64,000 nt of DNA, from assembly GCA_902795065.1 (NCBI GenBank), contig CADBJR010000014.1, positions 59,194-123,193 of the forward strand. The letters are read 5' to 3'. Below are positions 50,853 to 59,227 of this stretch, in pieces. Each line of letters starts with the position of its first letter. The stretch's first letter is position 1. The position numbers and the translations under genes are program-made. The DNA comes from an uncultured Coriobacteriaceae bacterium (GTDB lineage: Bacteria; Actinomycetota; Coriobacteriia; Coriobacteriales; Atopobiaceae). The notes beneath the pieces were generated by a model that was not told where the DNA came from, made no database searches, and saw nothing but the letters and a program-made list of their open reading frames with translations.

Positions 50853-51732
50853 TTATTTGCCCTTCTCCTTCAAGCGCTTGTCGTTGATGATCTTCATGTG
50901 CTCGGCGGTGACCTCGGTCACGCCGTTCTCCTCGGCCCACGCCACGCAGCCCTTGAGCACGGTGGGCAGGAACACGCGCGGCACGTTGACGATGGTCTGG
51001 AGCGCCTCGTCGGTGAAGTGCACCTCGGGGTCCACGCGGTCGGCGGCGTAGCGCACCGAGTCGAGCGTGGTGGCGCGCACCTGCAGCAGCTCGGGGATGG
51101 GAGTCCACGGGCACGCGCGGGAAGTCGCCGGCCTTCACGCCGTTGATGATGGCGTTGTAGTAGCGCTCCTTCATGAGGATCTTGTCGACCTTCAGGATGA
51201 ACGTGGCGCCGAACTCGGAGGTGATGCCGTTGAAGTCGTGGTAGGGCGGCTGGTAGCCGTGGAGCTCGCCGGGCTTGCACTCGAAGCCGTTGTCGAGGTC
51301 GCTCGCCCACGTGCACTCGATCACCTGGAAGGCGTCGGTGAGGACCTTCGGGCGCGGCGCGCTCGGATCGGCGGCGGCCATGAGGCCCTCCTCGAGGCGG
51401 AACTTGCACTTGGGCATCTTCTCCTCGGTGGTGTCGCCCGGCCAGGAGAGCTTGACGGCCTCCTTGAAGTACTTGCGGTCATCGGGGATGAAGTTGATGG
51501 TGCACTTGCCCGTGCGCAGGATGTTCTGCGCGGTATTGGACGAGTTGCGCGCGTTCAGCAGCATCGCGTAGTAGTCGCGGCCGGCGACGTAGTAGGGCTG
51601 CACCAGGCTGTAGGGTCCGAGGTTGGTCTCCCCGCTCTCGGAGATCGTGCTGATGATCACCGTGGGCATGGGGAAGAACAGCGAGGTCTGGTAGAAGTTG
51701 TCGACGATCCTCAGGTCCTTGAAGCTGCTCAT
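50853..51732 (-). pseudogene. Flavin-reductase-fold FMN-binding protein, apparent one-base frameshift
   Basis: The N-terminal 210 residues (MSSFKDLRIVDNFYQTSLFFPMPTVIISTI, NLGPYSLVQPYYVAG, NTAQNILRTGKCTINFIPDD) are read from ATG 51732 and match the flavin reductase-like (FMN-binding split barrel) family. At about 51100 the frame must change by one base; dropping one G from the GGG at 51099-51101 joins it to QVRATTLDSVRYAADRVDPEV and the rest down to the stop at 50853. The restored protein is about 292 residues. It begins 15 nt after the TetR stop and is followed by the atypical SDR and DUF1295 genes. Confidence 0.82.
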
Positions 51733-51747
51733 GGATCCTCCTTCGTA

Positions 51748-52272
51748 CTATGAGATCAGCTTTTCCAACACGCTCATGAGCTCGTCTTCCGGCCAGTCGT
51801 GCGTGACCGAGGCGAGCAGGGACTCCGCCATGACCGCTTCGGCGATGGCGGAGGGGGCGAGTCCGAACCGGGATGCGAGCCCGTCGATAAGCTCGGCGAT
51901 CTGGTCGCAGAGCATCGTGTTGCGCTCGGCATACGTGGGGCCGGCGAGCGTATAGTCGCTGGCGGCGAAGGTCGCCCGGTAGCGTCCCACGAAATCAACG
52001 AGGCACCTATGGATGGCTGCGAGACCGGAGGGGACGTCCTCGCAGCTTCCGATGGCGGAGCAGGCGCGGTCGACGTGCTCGAGCCAGTCGACGAGGATCG
52101 CGTTGGCGATGAGCACCTCCTTGGACGGGAAGTAGTTGTAGACGGTTCCCGTCGCCGCCCCGCAAGCTTGGGCGATGCCGCGGATGTTGACCGCGGACGG
52201 GCCCTCTTCGAGCAGCGTGCGGCGCGTCTCGGCGAGCAGCCGCTCGCGCAGGTTCTCGATAAGCTTGGGCAT
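51748..52272 (-). CDS. TetR/AcrR-family regulator of the reductase operon
   Basis: The 174-residue protein has an N-terminal helix-turn-helix typical of TetR: LRERLLAETRRTLLEEGPSAVNIRGIAQACGAATGTVYNYFPSKEVLI. The rest is a helical ligand-binding domain. GGGGAGGCGCCC lies just before ATG 52272; the longer frame to 52335 would begin in the operator. It heads the operon that contains the flavin-reductase-like, atypical SDR and DUF1295 genes and is divergent from a second flavin-reductase-like gene, so it probably represses both directions. Confidence 0.88.
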   Translation of the reverse strand: MPKLIENLRERLLAETRRTLLEEGPSAVNIRGIAQACGAATGTVYNYFPSKEVLIANAILVDWLEHVDRACSAIGSCEDVPSGLAAIHRCLVDFVGRYRATFAASDYTLAGPTYAERNTMLCDQIAELIDGLASRFGLAPSAIAEAVMAESLLASVTHDWPEDELMSVLEKLIS

Positions 52273-52293
52273 GGGCGCCTCCCCTCCATCGAT

Positions 52294-52307
52294 ATGAACA
52301 GGTTCAT
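52294..52307. promoter_or_regulatory. ATGAAC-AG-GTTCAT palindrome, probable TetR operator
   Basis: A perfect 6-bp inverted repeat with a 2-bp centre lies 22 bp before the tetR start, in the divergent region of the reductase operon. Its size and place are typical of TetR operators. Confidence 0.6.
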
Positions 52308-52388
52308 TTCGATTGTACGCACGACGAACGCGCATTTCAACGGGAATGCCGAGCGGCTCCCCCTATCGGCGGGGCGAGGACATAAAGG

Positions 52389-52394
52389 TATAAT
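52389..52394 (+). promoter_or_regulatory. TATAAT -10 box before flavin-reductase-like gene
   Basis: A consensus TATAAT lies at 52389-52394, so transcription would begin near 52401, about 23 nt before the proposed CTG start. No clear -35 is seen, which is consistent with dependence on an activator or an extended -10. Confidence 0.6.
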
Positions 52395-52423
52395 GGCTTC
52401 ATCACTTTAGGAAAGGAGCTGCC

Positions 52424-52945
52424 CTGGCATTCATCGAGGTCGACCCCAAGGACTTCGACCAGAGCATCTTCGACCTGCTCGACCGCGACTGGGGGCTCGC
52501 GATGGCCGGAACCTCCCCCGAGCGCTGCAACGCCATGACCATCGGCTGGGGCCAGATCGGCCAGTTCTGGGGCAAGCCCGCATCGACCATCTTCGTGCGC
52601 GCCTCGCGCTTCACGAAGGAGTACCTCGACACGTGCGACACCTTCTCGGTGGCGTTCCTGCCGCCCGAGCTGCACCACGCCCACAAGGTCTTCGGCACCA
52701 TGAGCGGCCGCGATGTGAACAAGACCGAGCTCACGGGCCTCACGCCCATCATGGTCGACGGCACCCCGCTCTACGAGGAGTCCGCGCTCATGTTCCTGTG
52801 CCGCAAGGCCTACGTCGACGTGCTCGAGCACGCCAACTTCGTGGACGAGACCGTCTACAGCCGCTACTACGACCGCGGCGCCGACCATGACGACTGGCAC
52901 ACCATGTACATCGCCTACGTGGAGAAGATTCTGCAGAGGGCGTGA
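52424..52945 (+). CDS. Flavin-reductase-fold protein, apparently with CTG start
   Basis: The 173-residue protein has the FMN-binding split barrel pattern: DRDWGLAMAGTSPERCNAMTIGWGQIGQFWGKP, STIFVRASRFTKEYLDTC and SVAFLPPE. The sequence homologous to the family N-terminus (AFIEVDPKDFDQSIF) runs upstream of the first ATG at 52502 without any ATG, GTG or TTG before an in-frame stop at 52391. CTG at 52424 has AAAGGAG five bases upstream. Annotation tools would truncate it at ATG 52502. It is divergent from the TetR-headed reductase operon and is a likely partner. Confidence 0.8.
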   Translation: MAFIEVDPKDFDQSIFDLLDRDWGLAMAGTSPERCNAMTIGWGQIGQFWGKPASTIFVRASRFTKEYLDTCDTFSVAFLPPELHHAHKVFGTMSGRDVNKTELTGLTPIMVDGTPLYEESALMFLCRKAYVDVLEHANFVDETVYSRYYDRGADHDDWHTMYIAYVEKILQRA

Positions 52946-53002
52946 CGTCCGAGGTCGCTGGTATACTTTTTGATAATAACGGCCCACTCCGAAAGGAATC
53001 CC

Positions 53003-54058
53003 ATGTCGCTTGAGAAGACCCCTTCCGAGACCTGCGTGCTCGTGACCGGCGGCGCCGGCTTCATCGGCAGCCACACCGTCGTCGAGCTGCTCGAGGGCGG
53101 CTACCAGGTCGTCATCGTCGACGACCTCTCCAACGCCAGCGAGAAGGTCCTCGACCGAATCGCGCAGATCGTGGGCGACGAGGCGGCCGAGCGCATGAGC
53201 TTCATCCGCGCCGACGTGGCCGACCGCGACGCCCTCGAGGCCGTTTTCGAGTCCTTCCCCATCGACCGCGTGATCCACTTCGCCGGCTTCAAGGCCGTCG
53301 GCGAGAGCGTCGCGAAGCCCATCGAGTACTACGGCAACAACATCGGCAACACGATCGCCCTCATCGACACGATGCGCGCCTACGGCTGCAAGGACATCAT
53401 CTTCTCGAGCTCCGCCACCGTCTACGGCGACCCGGATGCCCTGCCCCTCACCGAGCAGAGCCCCAAGAAGTTCTGCACCAACCCCTACGGCTGGACCAAA
53501 TGGATGATCGAGCAGATCCTCATGGACACCGCGACGGCCGACCCCGAATGGAACGTCGTGCTGCTGCGCTACTTCAACCCCATCGGCGCCCACGAGAGCG
53601 GCCTGATCGGCGAGGATCCCAAGGGCATCCCCAACAACCTGCTTCCCTACGTGGCGCAGGTAGCCGTGGGCAAGCGCGACTGCGTCCACGTCTTCGGCAA
53701 CGACTACGACACTCCCGACGGCACGGGCGTGCGCGACTATATCCACGTGGTCGACCTCGCCGCGGGCCACGTCTCCGCGCTCGCGTGGATGAACGGCAGG
53801 ACCGGCTGCGAGATCTTCAACCTCGGCACCGGCACCGGCACAAGCGTGCTCGAGATCATCAAGGCGTTCTCCGAGGCCTGCGGCCGCGAGCTGCCCTACG
53901 TCATCGAGGCGCGCCGCCCCGGCGATGTGACCGCCAACTGGGCCGATTGCACCAAGGCGCGCGAGCTCATGGGCTGGGAGGCCACGCGCGGCATCGCCGA
54001 GATGTGCCGCGACTCCTGGAACTGGCAGTCGCACAACCCCGACGGATACGGCGAGTAG
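53003..54058 (+). CDS. galE: UDP-glucose 4-epimerase
   Basis: The 351-residue enzyme interconverts UDP-glucose and UDP-galactose. Landmarks are VTGGAGFIGSHTVVELL (NAD motif), FAGFKAVGESV, the Ser in FSSSATVYGDP, and the catalytic Tyr and Lys in NPYGWTKWM, then RYFNPIGAHESGLIGEDP and DYIHVVDLAAGHV. AAAGGAATCCC precedes ATG 53003. The polyprenyl synthase gene starts 4 nt after its stop, so the two may be in one transcript, perhaps serving cell-surface polysaccharide. Confidence 0.95.
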   Translation: MSLEKTPSETCVLVTGGAGFIGSHTVVELLEGGYQVVIVDDLSNASEKVLDRIAQIVGDEAAERMSFIRADVADRDALEAVFESFPIDRVIHFAGFKAVGESVAKPIEYYGNNIGNTIALIDTMRAYGCKDIIFSSSATVYGDPDALPLTEQSPKKFCTNPYGWTKWMIEQILMDTATADPEWNVVLLRYFNPIGAHESGLIGEDPKGIPNNLLPYVAQVAVGKRDCVHVFGNDYDTPDGTGVRDYIHVVDLAAGHVSALAWMNGRTGCEIFNLGTGTGTSVLEIIKAFSEACGRELPYVIEARRPGDVTANWADCTKARELMGWEATRGIAEMCRDSWNWQSHNPDGYGE

Positions 54059-54062
54059 CCCC

Positions 54063-55097
54063 ATGGCGCAGGCCAACGCATTCATCGGCTATCTGGCCGA
54101 GGTGAAGCCGCTCATCGAGGAGCGGCTGATCCCCGACCGCGTCAGGCTCGGCGTGCCGTCCATCGAGCGCGACCTGGACGCGTACCTCTACCGCCCCTAC
54201 GACCGCTTCGTCTCGTCGGGCGGCAAGCGCACGCGTCCCGCCCTCTGCCTGCTAGGCTGCGAGGCCGTCGGCGGCGCGCGCGAGACGGCGCTGCCCCTGG
54301 CCGCGGCGATCGAGCACTTCCAGGCGGCAGCCCTCATCCACGACGACATCGCCGACGAGGGCACAACGCGCCGCGGCAATCCGTGCATGTACCTCACGGA
54401 GGGCGTCGGGCTCGCCGTCAACGCGGGCGATCTGGGGCTGGTGAGCGTCATCGACGCGGTCATGCGCGACATGAACCTGGCGCCCATGGTGCGCCTCGGC
54501 CTCATCGAGGACCTCGTAGCCATGGAGGAGTACACCCTCCAGGGACAGGCGCTCGACCTGGGCTGGGTCCGCGACGGGCGCTGGGACATCTCGGAGGAGG
54601 ACTACCTCCACATGGCGCAGTGCAAGACCGCCTACTACACGGCGGCGATCCCGCTCTCGTGCGGCGCCGACATCGGAGGCGGCACCTCGGAGCAGTCGCA
54701 GGCGCTGTTCGGATTCGGACTCGACGCGGGACTCGCATTCCAGCTGCAGGACGACCTCATGAACCTCGTGGGCGACGAGGCAGCGCAGGGCAAGGACTTC
54801 AGGAGCGATATCACCGAGGGCAAGCGCACGCTCGTCGCGGTGAAGGCGCTCGCATCGCTCGACCCCACCGCGCGCGTGGAGCTCCTGGGCATCCTCTCGG
54901 CGCACGAGACCGACCCGGATGCGCTCGGACGCGCGGTCGAGCTCTTCCGCATGAGCGGCGCGCTCGATTATGTGAGAGAATACGCCCTGATGCTGGTCGA
55001 GCGCGCCAAGGGGCGCCTCGAAGGCGCCGACCTCGACCCGCATGCGGTCGGGATCCTCTGTTCCATGGCGGATTTCTTCGTCGACCGAAGCAGCTAG
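54063..55097 (+). CDS. Polyprenyl diphosphate synthase
   Basis: The 344-residue trans-prenyltransferase elongates isoprenoid diphosphates. It has GGKRTRPALCLLGCEA, the first Asp-rich motif IHDDIADEGTTRRGNP, and a second metal motif region LQDDLMNLVGDEAAQGKDFRSDITEGKRT. The second motif reads DDxxN instead of DDxxD, a change that could alter metal binding or chain length. The product length cannot be predicted. It starts 4 nt after galE and precedes the peptidoglycan-binding gene by 20 nt, so one operon is likely. Confidence 0.9.
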   Translation: MAQANAFIGYLAEVKPLIEERLIPDRVRLGVPSIERDLDAYLYRPYDRFVSSGGKRTRPALCLLGCEAVGGARETALPLAAAIEHFQAAALIHDDIADEGTTRRGNPCMYLTEGVGLAVNAGDLGLVSVIDAVMRDMNLAPMVRLGLIEDLVAMEEYTLQGQALDLGWVRDGRWDISEEDYLHMAQCKTAYYTAAIPLSCGADIGGGTSEQSQALFGFGLDAGLAFQLQDDLMNLVGDEAAQGKDFRSDITEGKRTLVAVKALASLDPTARVELLGILSAHETDPDALGRAVELFRMSGALDYVREYALMLVERAKGRLEGADLDPHAVGILCSMADFFVDRSS

Positions 55098-55117
55098 GAC
55101 GAACACGGGAGGGAAGC

Positions 55118-56023
55118 ATGGACCCTATCCATGAGGGAGCGACCGGCGTAGCGGTCGAGGACATCCAGGAGCGGCTGGGCTCGCTCGGCTACACCATCGA
55201 CGAGGCCGAACGCGCCGAGAGCCTGTTCGGTCAGTCCACCGCGAACAGCGTCGCGCGCTTCCGCCTCGACCACGACCTCCCACTGGGCACCGCAGTCGAC
55301 GCGGCGACCTGGTCCGCCCTCGTCGACGAGGGCTACAACCTGGGCGACCGCACCCTCTACCTGCGCCTTCCCAACTTCCATGGCCGCGATGTGCGCCAGC
55401 TGCAGGAGCGCCTGAACATCCTGGGCTTCTCGTGCGGCGAGAGCGACGGGTTCTACGGCGTCCACACCGAGGCGGCCGTCCGCCTCTTCCAGGAGAGCGT
55501 CGGCCTGCTCGGCGACGGCATGGCCTTCCAGGAGACCTACGACGCCATCGAGCGCCTGCGCCACGTCTGGGCAGGCAAGCCCGCGAACGGCCCGCACCCG
55601 ATGGGCGGCATGGGCTTCGCGCGCGCGGCCAACGTGCTCGAATCAAACCGCATCTCGATCACCGGCAACGACCCCATCGCCCGCAACGTCGCGGCGCGCG
55701 CCTGGAACCTCGCCGGCGCCACTACCGAGAGAAGCGGCCTCGACCTGATCGATTCCGCCGATGTGGCCCCCAAGGGCACGAAGGCGGTCCTGGTGCTCAC
55801 CTCCGACCGCCCCGCCAAGCGCAACCGCACCTCGACAGTGCTGATGGACGACCTCGAGACCCTCCCCCGCCGCCTCCGCGCGGCCATCGAGAGCTCGCGG
55901 CTCGACCCGCCCGTCGTCCGCCTGTCGCTTCCCGCGACCGGAAGCGCCGGCTTCACCGTGAGCGACGCGCAGACGCTGGCCGTCCTACTCCTCGACGCCA
56001 TCTGCTCCGCCTTCGCGGGATGA
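55118..56023 (+). CDS. Peptidoglycan-binding domain protein with degenerate amidase-like C-terminus
   Basis: The 301-residue protein has two PG_binding_1 repeats: GATGVAVEDIQERLGSLGYTID to about residue 70, and RLPNFHGRDVRQLQERLNILGFS to about residue 130. The C-terminal part (about 180-300, ending in SDAQTLAVLLLDAICSAF) resembles the N-acetylmuramoyl-L-alanine amidase fold of CwlM-like proteins but the zinc-binding His and Glu are not evident. There is no signal peptide, so it may act inside the cell as CwlM does in regulating peptidoglycan synthesis. GGGAGGGAAGC precedes ATG 55118. Confidence 0.75.
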   Translation: MDPIHEGATGVAVEDIQERLGSLGYTIDEAERAESLFGQSTANSVARFRLDHDLPLGTAVDAATWSALVDEGYNLGDRTLYLRLPNFHGRDVRQLQERLNILGFSCGESDGFYGVHTEAAVRLFQESVGLLGDGMAFQETYDAIERLRHVWAGKPANGPHPMGGMGFARAANVLESNRISITGNDPIARNVAARAWNLAGATTERSGLDLIDSADVAPKGTKAVLVLTSDRPAKRNRTSTVLMDDLETLPRRLRAAIESSRLDPPVVRLSLPATGSAGFTVSDAQTLAVLLLDAICSAFAG

Positions 56024-56451
56024 CGCGGCAGCGCGGGCGCGGCAGGCTCGTCGCGCTCATCCTCTGGATAGCCTTCATCTGGGCGAACTCCCTCATGCCC
56101 GGCGATGCTTCATCGGCCGAGAGCGGCTTTCTCCTGCAGCTGCTCCGCCCGCTCATCGAGGTGCTCGGCATCGACGACCTCGAGCTCGCCCACACCGTGC
56201 TGCGCAAGATCGGCCACTTCACGGAATACGCCGTGCTCGGCGTGCTCGCCTGGCGGGCCTTCGGGCGCGAGGCGCTCGTGCGCGCGATCGCCATCGGCGT
56301 CGCCGTGCCCTGCATCGACGAGACGATCCAGCGCTTCGTCCCCGGCCGCGTGGGAGCGGTCGGCGACGTCCTCATCGACATGGCGGGATGCGCGACCGCC
56401 CTCGCGATCTGCCTGCTGATTTCCGCGCGAAAGAAAACGGGCCGCAGCTAG
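56020..56451 (+). CDS. VanZ-family membrane protein
   Basis: The 143-residue membrane protein has the VanZ pattern: LVALILWIAFIWANSLMPGDASS, RKIGHFTEYAVLGVLAWRAF, and DETIQRFVPGRVGAVGDVLIDMAG, a motif shared by VanZ and phosphatidylglycerophosphatase-like folds. Family members are linked to teicoplanin tolerance and membrane lipid handling, but most are of unknown function. The ATG overlaps the stop of the peptidoglycan-binding gene (ATGA), so the two are coupled. It is the last gene before the tRNA. Confidence 0.85.
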   Translation: MTRQRGRGRLVALILWIAFIWANSLMPGDASSAESGFLLQLLRPLIEVLGIDDLELAHTVLRKIGHFTEYAVLGVLAWRAFGREALVRAIAIGVAVPCIDETIQRFVPGRVGAVGDVLIDMAGCATALAICLLISARKKTGRS

Positions 56452-56468
56452 GCGGCCCGGAGCGTGCG

Positions 56469-56543
56469 TGGCTGGGGTAGAAGGATTCGAACCCTCATAC
56501 TCGGCACCAAAAACCGATGTCCTAACCATTGGACGATACCCCA
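56469..56543 (-). tRNA. tRNA-Gln (anticodon TTG)
   Basis: The 75-nt minus-strand sequence folds as a cloverleaf: acceptor TGGGGTA with TACCCCA, D arm GTCC/GGAC, anticodon stem TCGGT/GCCGA with loop TTTTGGT (anticodon TTG), T loop TTCGAAT and encoded CCA. The discriminator base is G. It lies between vanZ and glmU. Confidence 0.95.
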
Positions 56544-56732
56544 GTGCAGAGACGATTGTAGCAGACGCGCGACCAGCGCACCGCCGCGACGGGACTATGG
56601 CAAATTGAAGCCGCGTCGCTTTGTCGGCCGCCCGCCGCGACCGATAAGGTATCATCAAAAGTGGCCGCCGCACCGTACTCCAATCGTCCGAGGGCGGGAG
56701 GTTCCGTCCACGTACGTCCGGGAGGCGCGCAC

Positions 56733-58151
56733 ATGCCCATCAATGCGATCATCCTCGCTGCCGGCGAGGGTACCCGCATGAAATCGGCCCATCCCAAGGT
56801 AACCCATAAGCTGCTCGAGAAGCCCCTCATCTGGTGGCCCGTCCACGCCGCCCGCGAGGCTGGCTGCGAGCGCATCATCGTGGTCATCGGCCACGGCGCG
56901 CAGGAGGTCCGCGATGCCCTCGCCGACGAGCAGGGCATCGAGTTCGTCGAGCAGGCAGAGCGCCTGGGCACCGGCCACGCGGTCCGCTGCGTGCGCGACG
57001 CGATCGGCGCCTTCGAGGGGCCGACGGTCGTCCTCTACGGCGACACGCCGCTCGTGCGCGCCGAGACCATCGCCGCGCTCATCGACGAGACGCGCACCAA
57101 CCGCAACGCCTGCACGGTCCTCACCTTCGAGCCCGACGACGCAACCGGCTACGGCCGCGTACTGCGCGGTGACGACGGCGGCATCGAGGCCATCATCGAG
57201 CACAAGGACTGCACGCCCGAGCAGCGCGACGAGCTCCTCGAGTGCAACTCCGGCATCTACTGCTTCTGCGGCAGCCGCCTCACGGCCAACATCGACCGCA
57301 TCGGCAACGACAACGTGCAGGGCGAGTACTACCTCACTGACATGGTGGGCATCTACAAGGAGCTCGGCGAGCCCGTCGCCGCGCTGCTCGCCGAGGACCC
57401 CGACGAGCTTCTCGGCGTGAACTCGCGCATCCAGCTCGCGCAGGCCACCTACGTCATGCAGGATCGCATCAACGCGCGCCTCATGGACGAGGGCGTCACC
57501 ATGCTCGATCCCGCGCTCGTGTGGGTCGGCCCCGAGGCCTCCGTCGGCCGCGACACGGTGCTGATGCCCATGACCATGCTCTGGGGCGCCACGAGCATCG
57601 GCGAGGGCTGCACCGTCGGCCCCAACACCCGCCTCACCGACGTCACCGTGGCCGACGGCTGCTCCATCGAGGAGACCGTGGGCTACTCCACCGTCATCGA
57701 CGAGGGCGTCACCGTGGGCCCGCGTGCCTACCTGCGCCCCGGCACCCACCTCTGCGCCCGCGCGCACGTGGGCACCCACGTGGAGATCAAGAACTCCACC
57801 ATCGGAGAGGGCTCCAAGGTGCCGCACCTCTCCTATATCGGCGACACCACCATGGGCTCGGGCGTCAACATCGGCGCCGGCTCCATCACCTGCAACTACG
57901 ACGGCGTGTTCAAGCACAAGACCGTCATCGGCAACGACGTCTTCATCGGCTCCGACACCATGATGGTCGCCCCCGTCAAGATCGGCGACGGCGCGCTCGT
58001 GGGCGCCGCCAGCTGCATCACCCAGGATGTCCCCGCAGGCGCGCTCGCGCTCGAGCGCTCCGAGCAGCAGATGATCGAAGGGTATGCGACGCAGCGCATG
58101 CAGCAGCTCAAGAAGCAGAAGGAACGTTTGAATAAGAAGGAGAACAGGTAA
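56733..58151 (+). CDS. glmU: Bifunctional UDP-GlcNAc pyrophosphorylase/GlcN-1-P acetyltransferase
   Basis: The 472-residue enzyme makes UDP-GlcNAc for cell-wall synthesis. The N-terminal uridyltransferase has LAAGEGTRMKSAHPKVTHKLL; the C-terminal left-handed beta helix acetyltransferase from about residue 250 has hexapeptide repeats and GAGSITCNYDGVFKHKTVIG. ATG 56733 follows GGGAGGCG; ATG 56661 is rejected. The prs start overlaps its stop (TAATG), a conserved glmU-prs-pth arrangement. Confidence 0.95.
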   Translation: MPINAIILAAGEGTRMKSAHPKVTHKLLEKPLIWWPVHAAREAGCERIIVVIGHGAQEVRDALADEQGIEFVEQAERLGTGHAVRCVRDAIGAFEGPTVVLYGDTPLVRAETIAALIDETRTNRNACTVLTFEPDDATGYGRVLRGDDGGIEAIIEHKDCTPEQRDELLECNSGIYCFCGSRLTANIDRIGNDNVQGEYYLTDMVGIYKELGEPVAALLAEDPDELLGVNSRIQLAQATYVMQDRINARLMDEGVTMLDPALVWVGPEASVGRDTVLMPMTMLWGATSIGEGCTVGPNTRLTDVTVADGCSIEETVGYSTVIDEGVTVGPRAYLRPGTHLCARAHVGTHVEIKNSTIGEGSKVPHLSYIGDTTMGSGVNIGAGSITCNYDGVFKHKTVIGNDVFIGSDTMMVAPVKIGDGALVGAASCITQDVPAGALALERSEQQMIEGYATQRMQQLKKQKERLNKKENR

Positions 58152-59146
58152 TGTACGAAGACCTCAAGGGGGAGCTCCCCATCACCACCGAATTCAAACT
58201 CTACTCGGGTTCCGGCAACCCCCAGCTCGCACAGGAGATCGCCGACATCCTCGGCGTCGAGCTCAGCGGCCTCAAGCTCGAGAAGTTCGCCAACGGCGAG
58301 CTCTACGCGCGCTTCGAGGAGTCCGTGCGCGGCGATGATGTCTTCGTCATCCAGTCCATGGCAGGCCAGAACGTGAACGACCTGCTCATGGAGCTGCTCA
58401 TCATCATCGATGCCGCCAAGCGCGCGAGCGCCCGCTCGGTCACCGCGGTCATCCCCCACTACGCCTATGCGCGCCAGGACCGCAAGGCCGCGCCGCGCGA
58501 GCCCATCACCGCCCGCCTCGTCGCCAACCTGCTCGAGGCCGCAGGCGTCGACCACGTGATCACGCTCGACCTGCACCAGAACCAGATCCAGGGCTTCTTC
58601 GACATCGCCGTGACGCACCTCACCGCGCTCTACCTTTTCGGCGAGTACTTCAAGAAGAAGGACTTCGACTGGAACAACACCGTCGTCGTCTCCCCCGACG
58701 TGGGCCGCGCCAAGGCCGCCAAGCGCCTCTCCGACTACCTGGGCTGCTCGCTCGCCATCGCGCACAAGGGCCGTCCCAAGCACAACATGGCCGAGGTCAT
58801 GGCCGTCATCGGCGACATCGAGGGCAAGACCTGCATCATCAACGACGACATGATCGATACCGGCGGCACCCTCATCGGCTCGATCAACGAGCTCAAGAAG
58901 ATGGGTGCGGGCGACATCTACGTGTGCGCCACCCACGGCATCTTCTCGCGCAACGCGGTCCAGCGCCTCGAGGAGGCCCCGATCGCCGAGTGCGTCGTCA
59001 CCAACGCCATCGCCGAGCCCGACGCCAACAAGCCCGGCGGCAAGGTCAAGACGATCTCAATCGCCAACGAGTTCGCCGAGTGCATCTACAACGTCTTCAT
59101 GAGCCGCCCGGTCTCCGGCATCTTCGGCGGCAACTCCACCATCTAG
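58151..59146 (+). CDS. prs: Ribose-phosphate pyrophosphokinase
   Basis: The 331-residue enzyme makes PRPP from ribose-5-phosphate and ATP. Landmarks are FANGELYARFEESVRGDDVFVIQS, AVIPHYAYARQDRKAAPREPITARLVANLL, DLHQNQIQGFF, and the PRPP site DDMIDTGGTL. The C-terminal FGG-type ending is present. Start codon overlaps glmU stop. PRPP supplies both purine synthesis and the ZMP pathway elsewhere in this window. Confidence 0.96.
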   Translation: MYEDLKGELPITTEFKLYSGSGNPQLAQEIADILGVELSGLKLEKFANGELYARFEESVRGDDVFVIQSMAGQNVNDLLMELLIIIDAAKRASARSVTAVIPHYAYARQDRKAAPREPITARLVANLLEAAGVDHVITLDLHQNQIQGFFDIAVTHLTALYLFGEYFKKKDFDWNNTVVVSPDVGRAKAAKRLSDYLGCSLAIAHKGRPKHNMAEVMAVIGDIEGKTCIINDDMIDTGGTLIGSINELKKMGAGDIYVCATHGIFSRNAVQRLEEAPIAECVVTNAIAEPDANKPGGKVKTISIANEFAECIYNVFMSRPVSGIFGGNSTI

Positions 59147-59176
59147 CAGTGGCTTCGCTTATCGAGCGTGGTACGG

Positions 59177-59203
59177 ACCGGCCCCGATGATTCGGGGCCG
59201 GTT
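59177..59203 (+). terminator. Hairpin between prs and pth, weak terminator
   Basis: ACCGGCCCCGA (59177-59187) and TCGGGGCCGGT (59192-59202) form an 11-bp stem, but only two T follow. It may attenuate transcription into pth rather than end it. Confidence 0.45.
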
Positions 59204-59227
59204 GCAATCAGACGAGAGGTTCGAACC

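Noticed and set aside
49858..51732. 624-residue fusion of flavin-reductase and SDR
   Set aside because: The middle (about 70-130 residues) is Arg/Gly-rich out-of-frame translation and palindrome. The real C-terminus of the first protein is in another frame ending at 50853, and the SDR has its own start and ribosome site.
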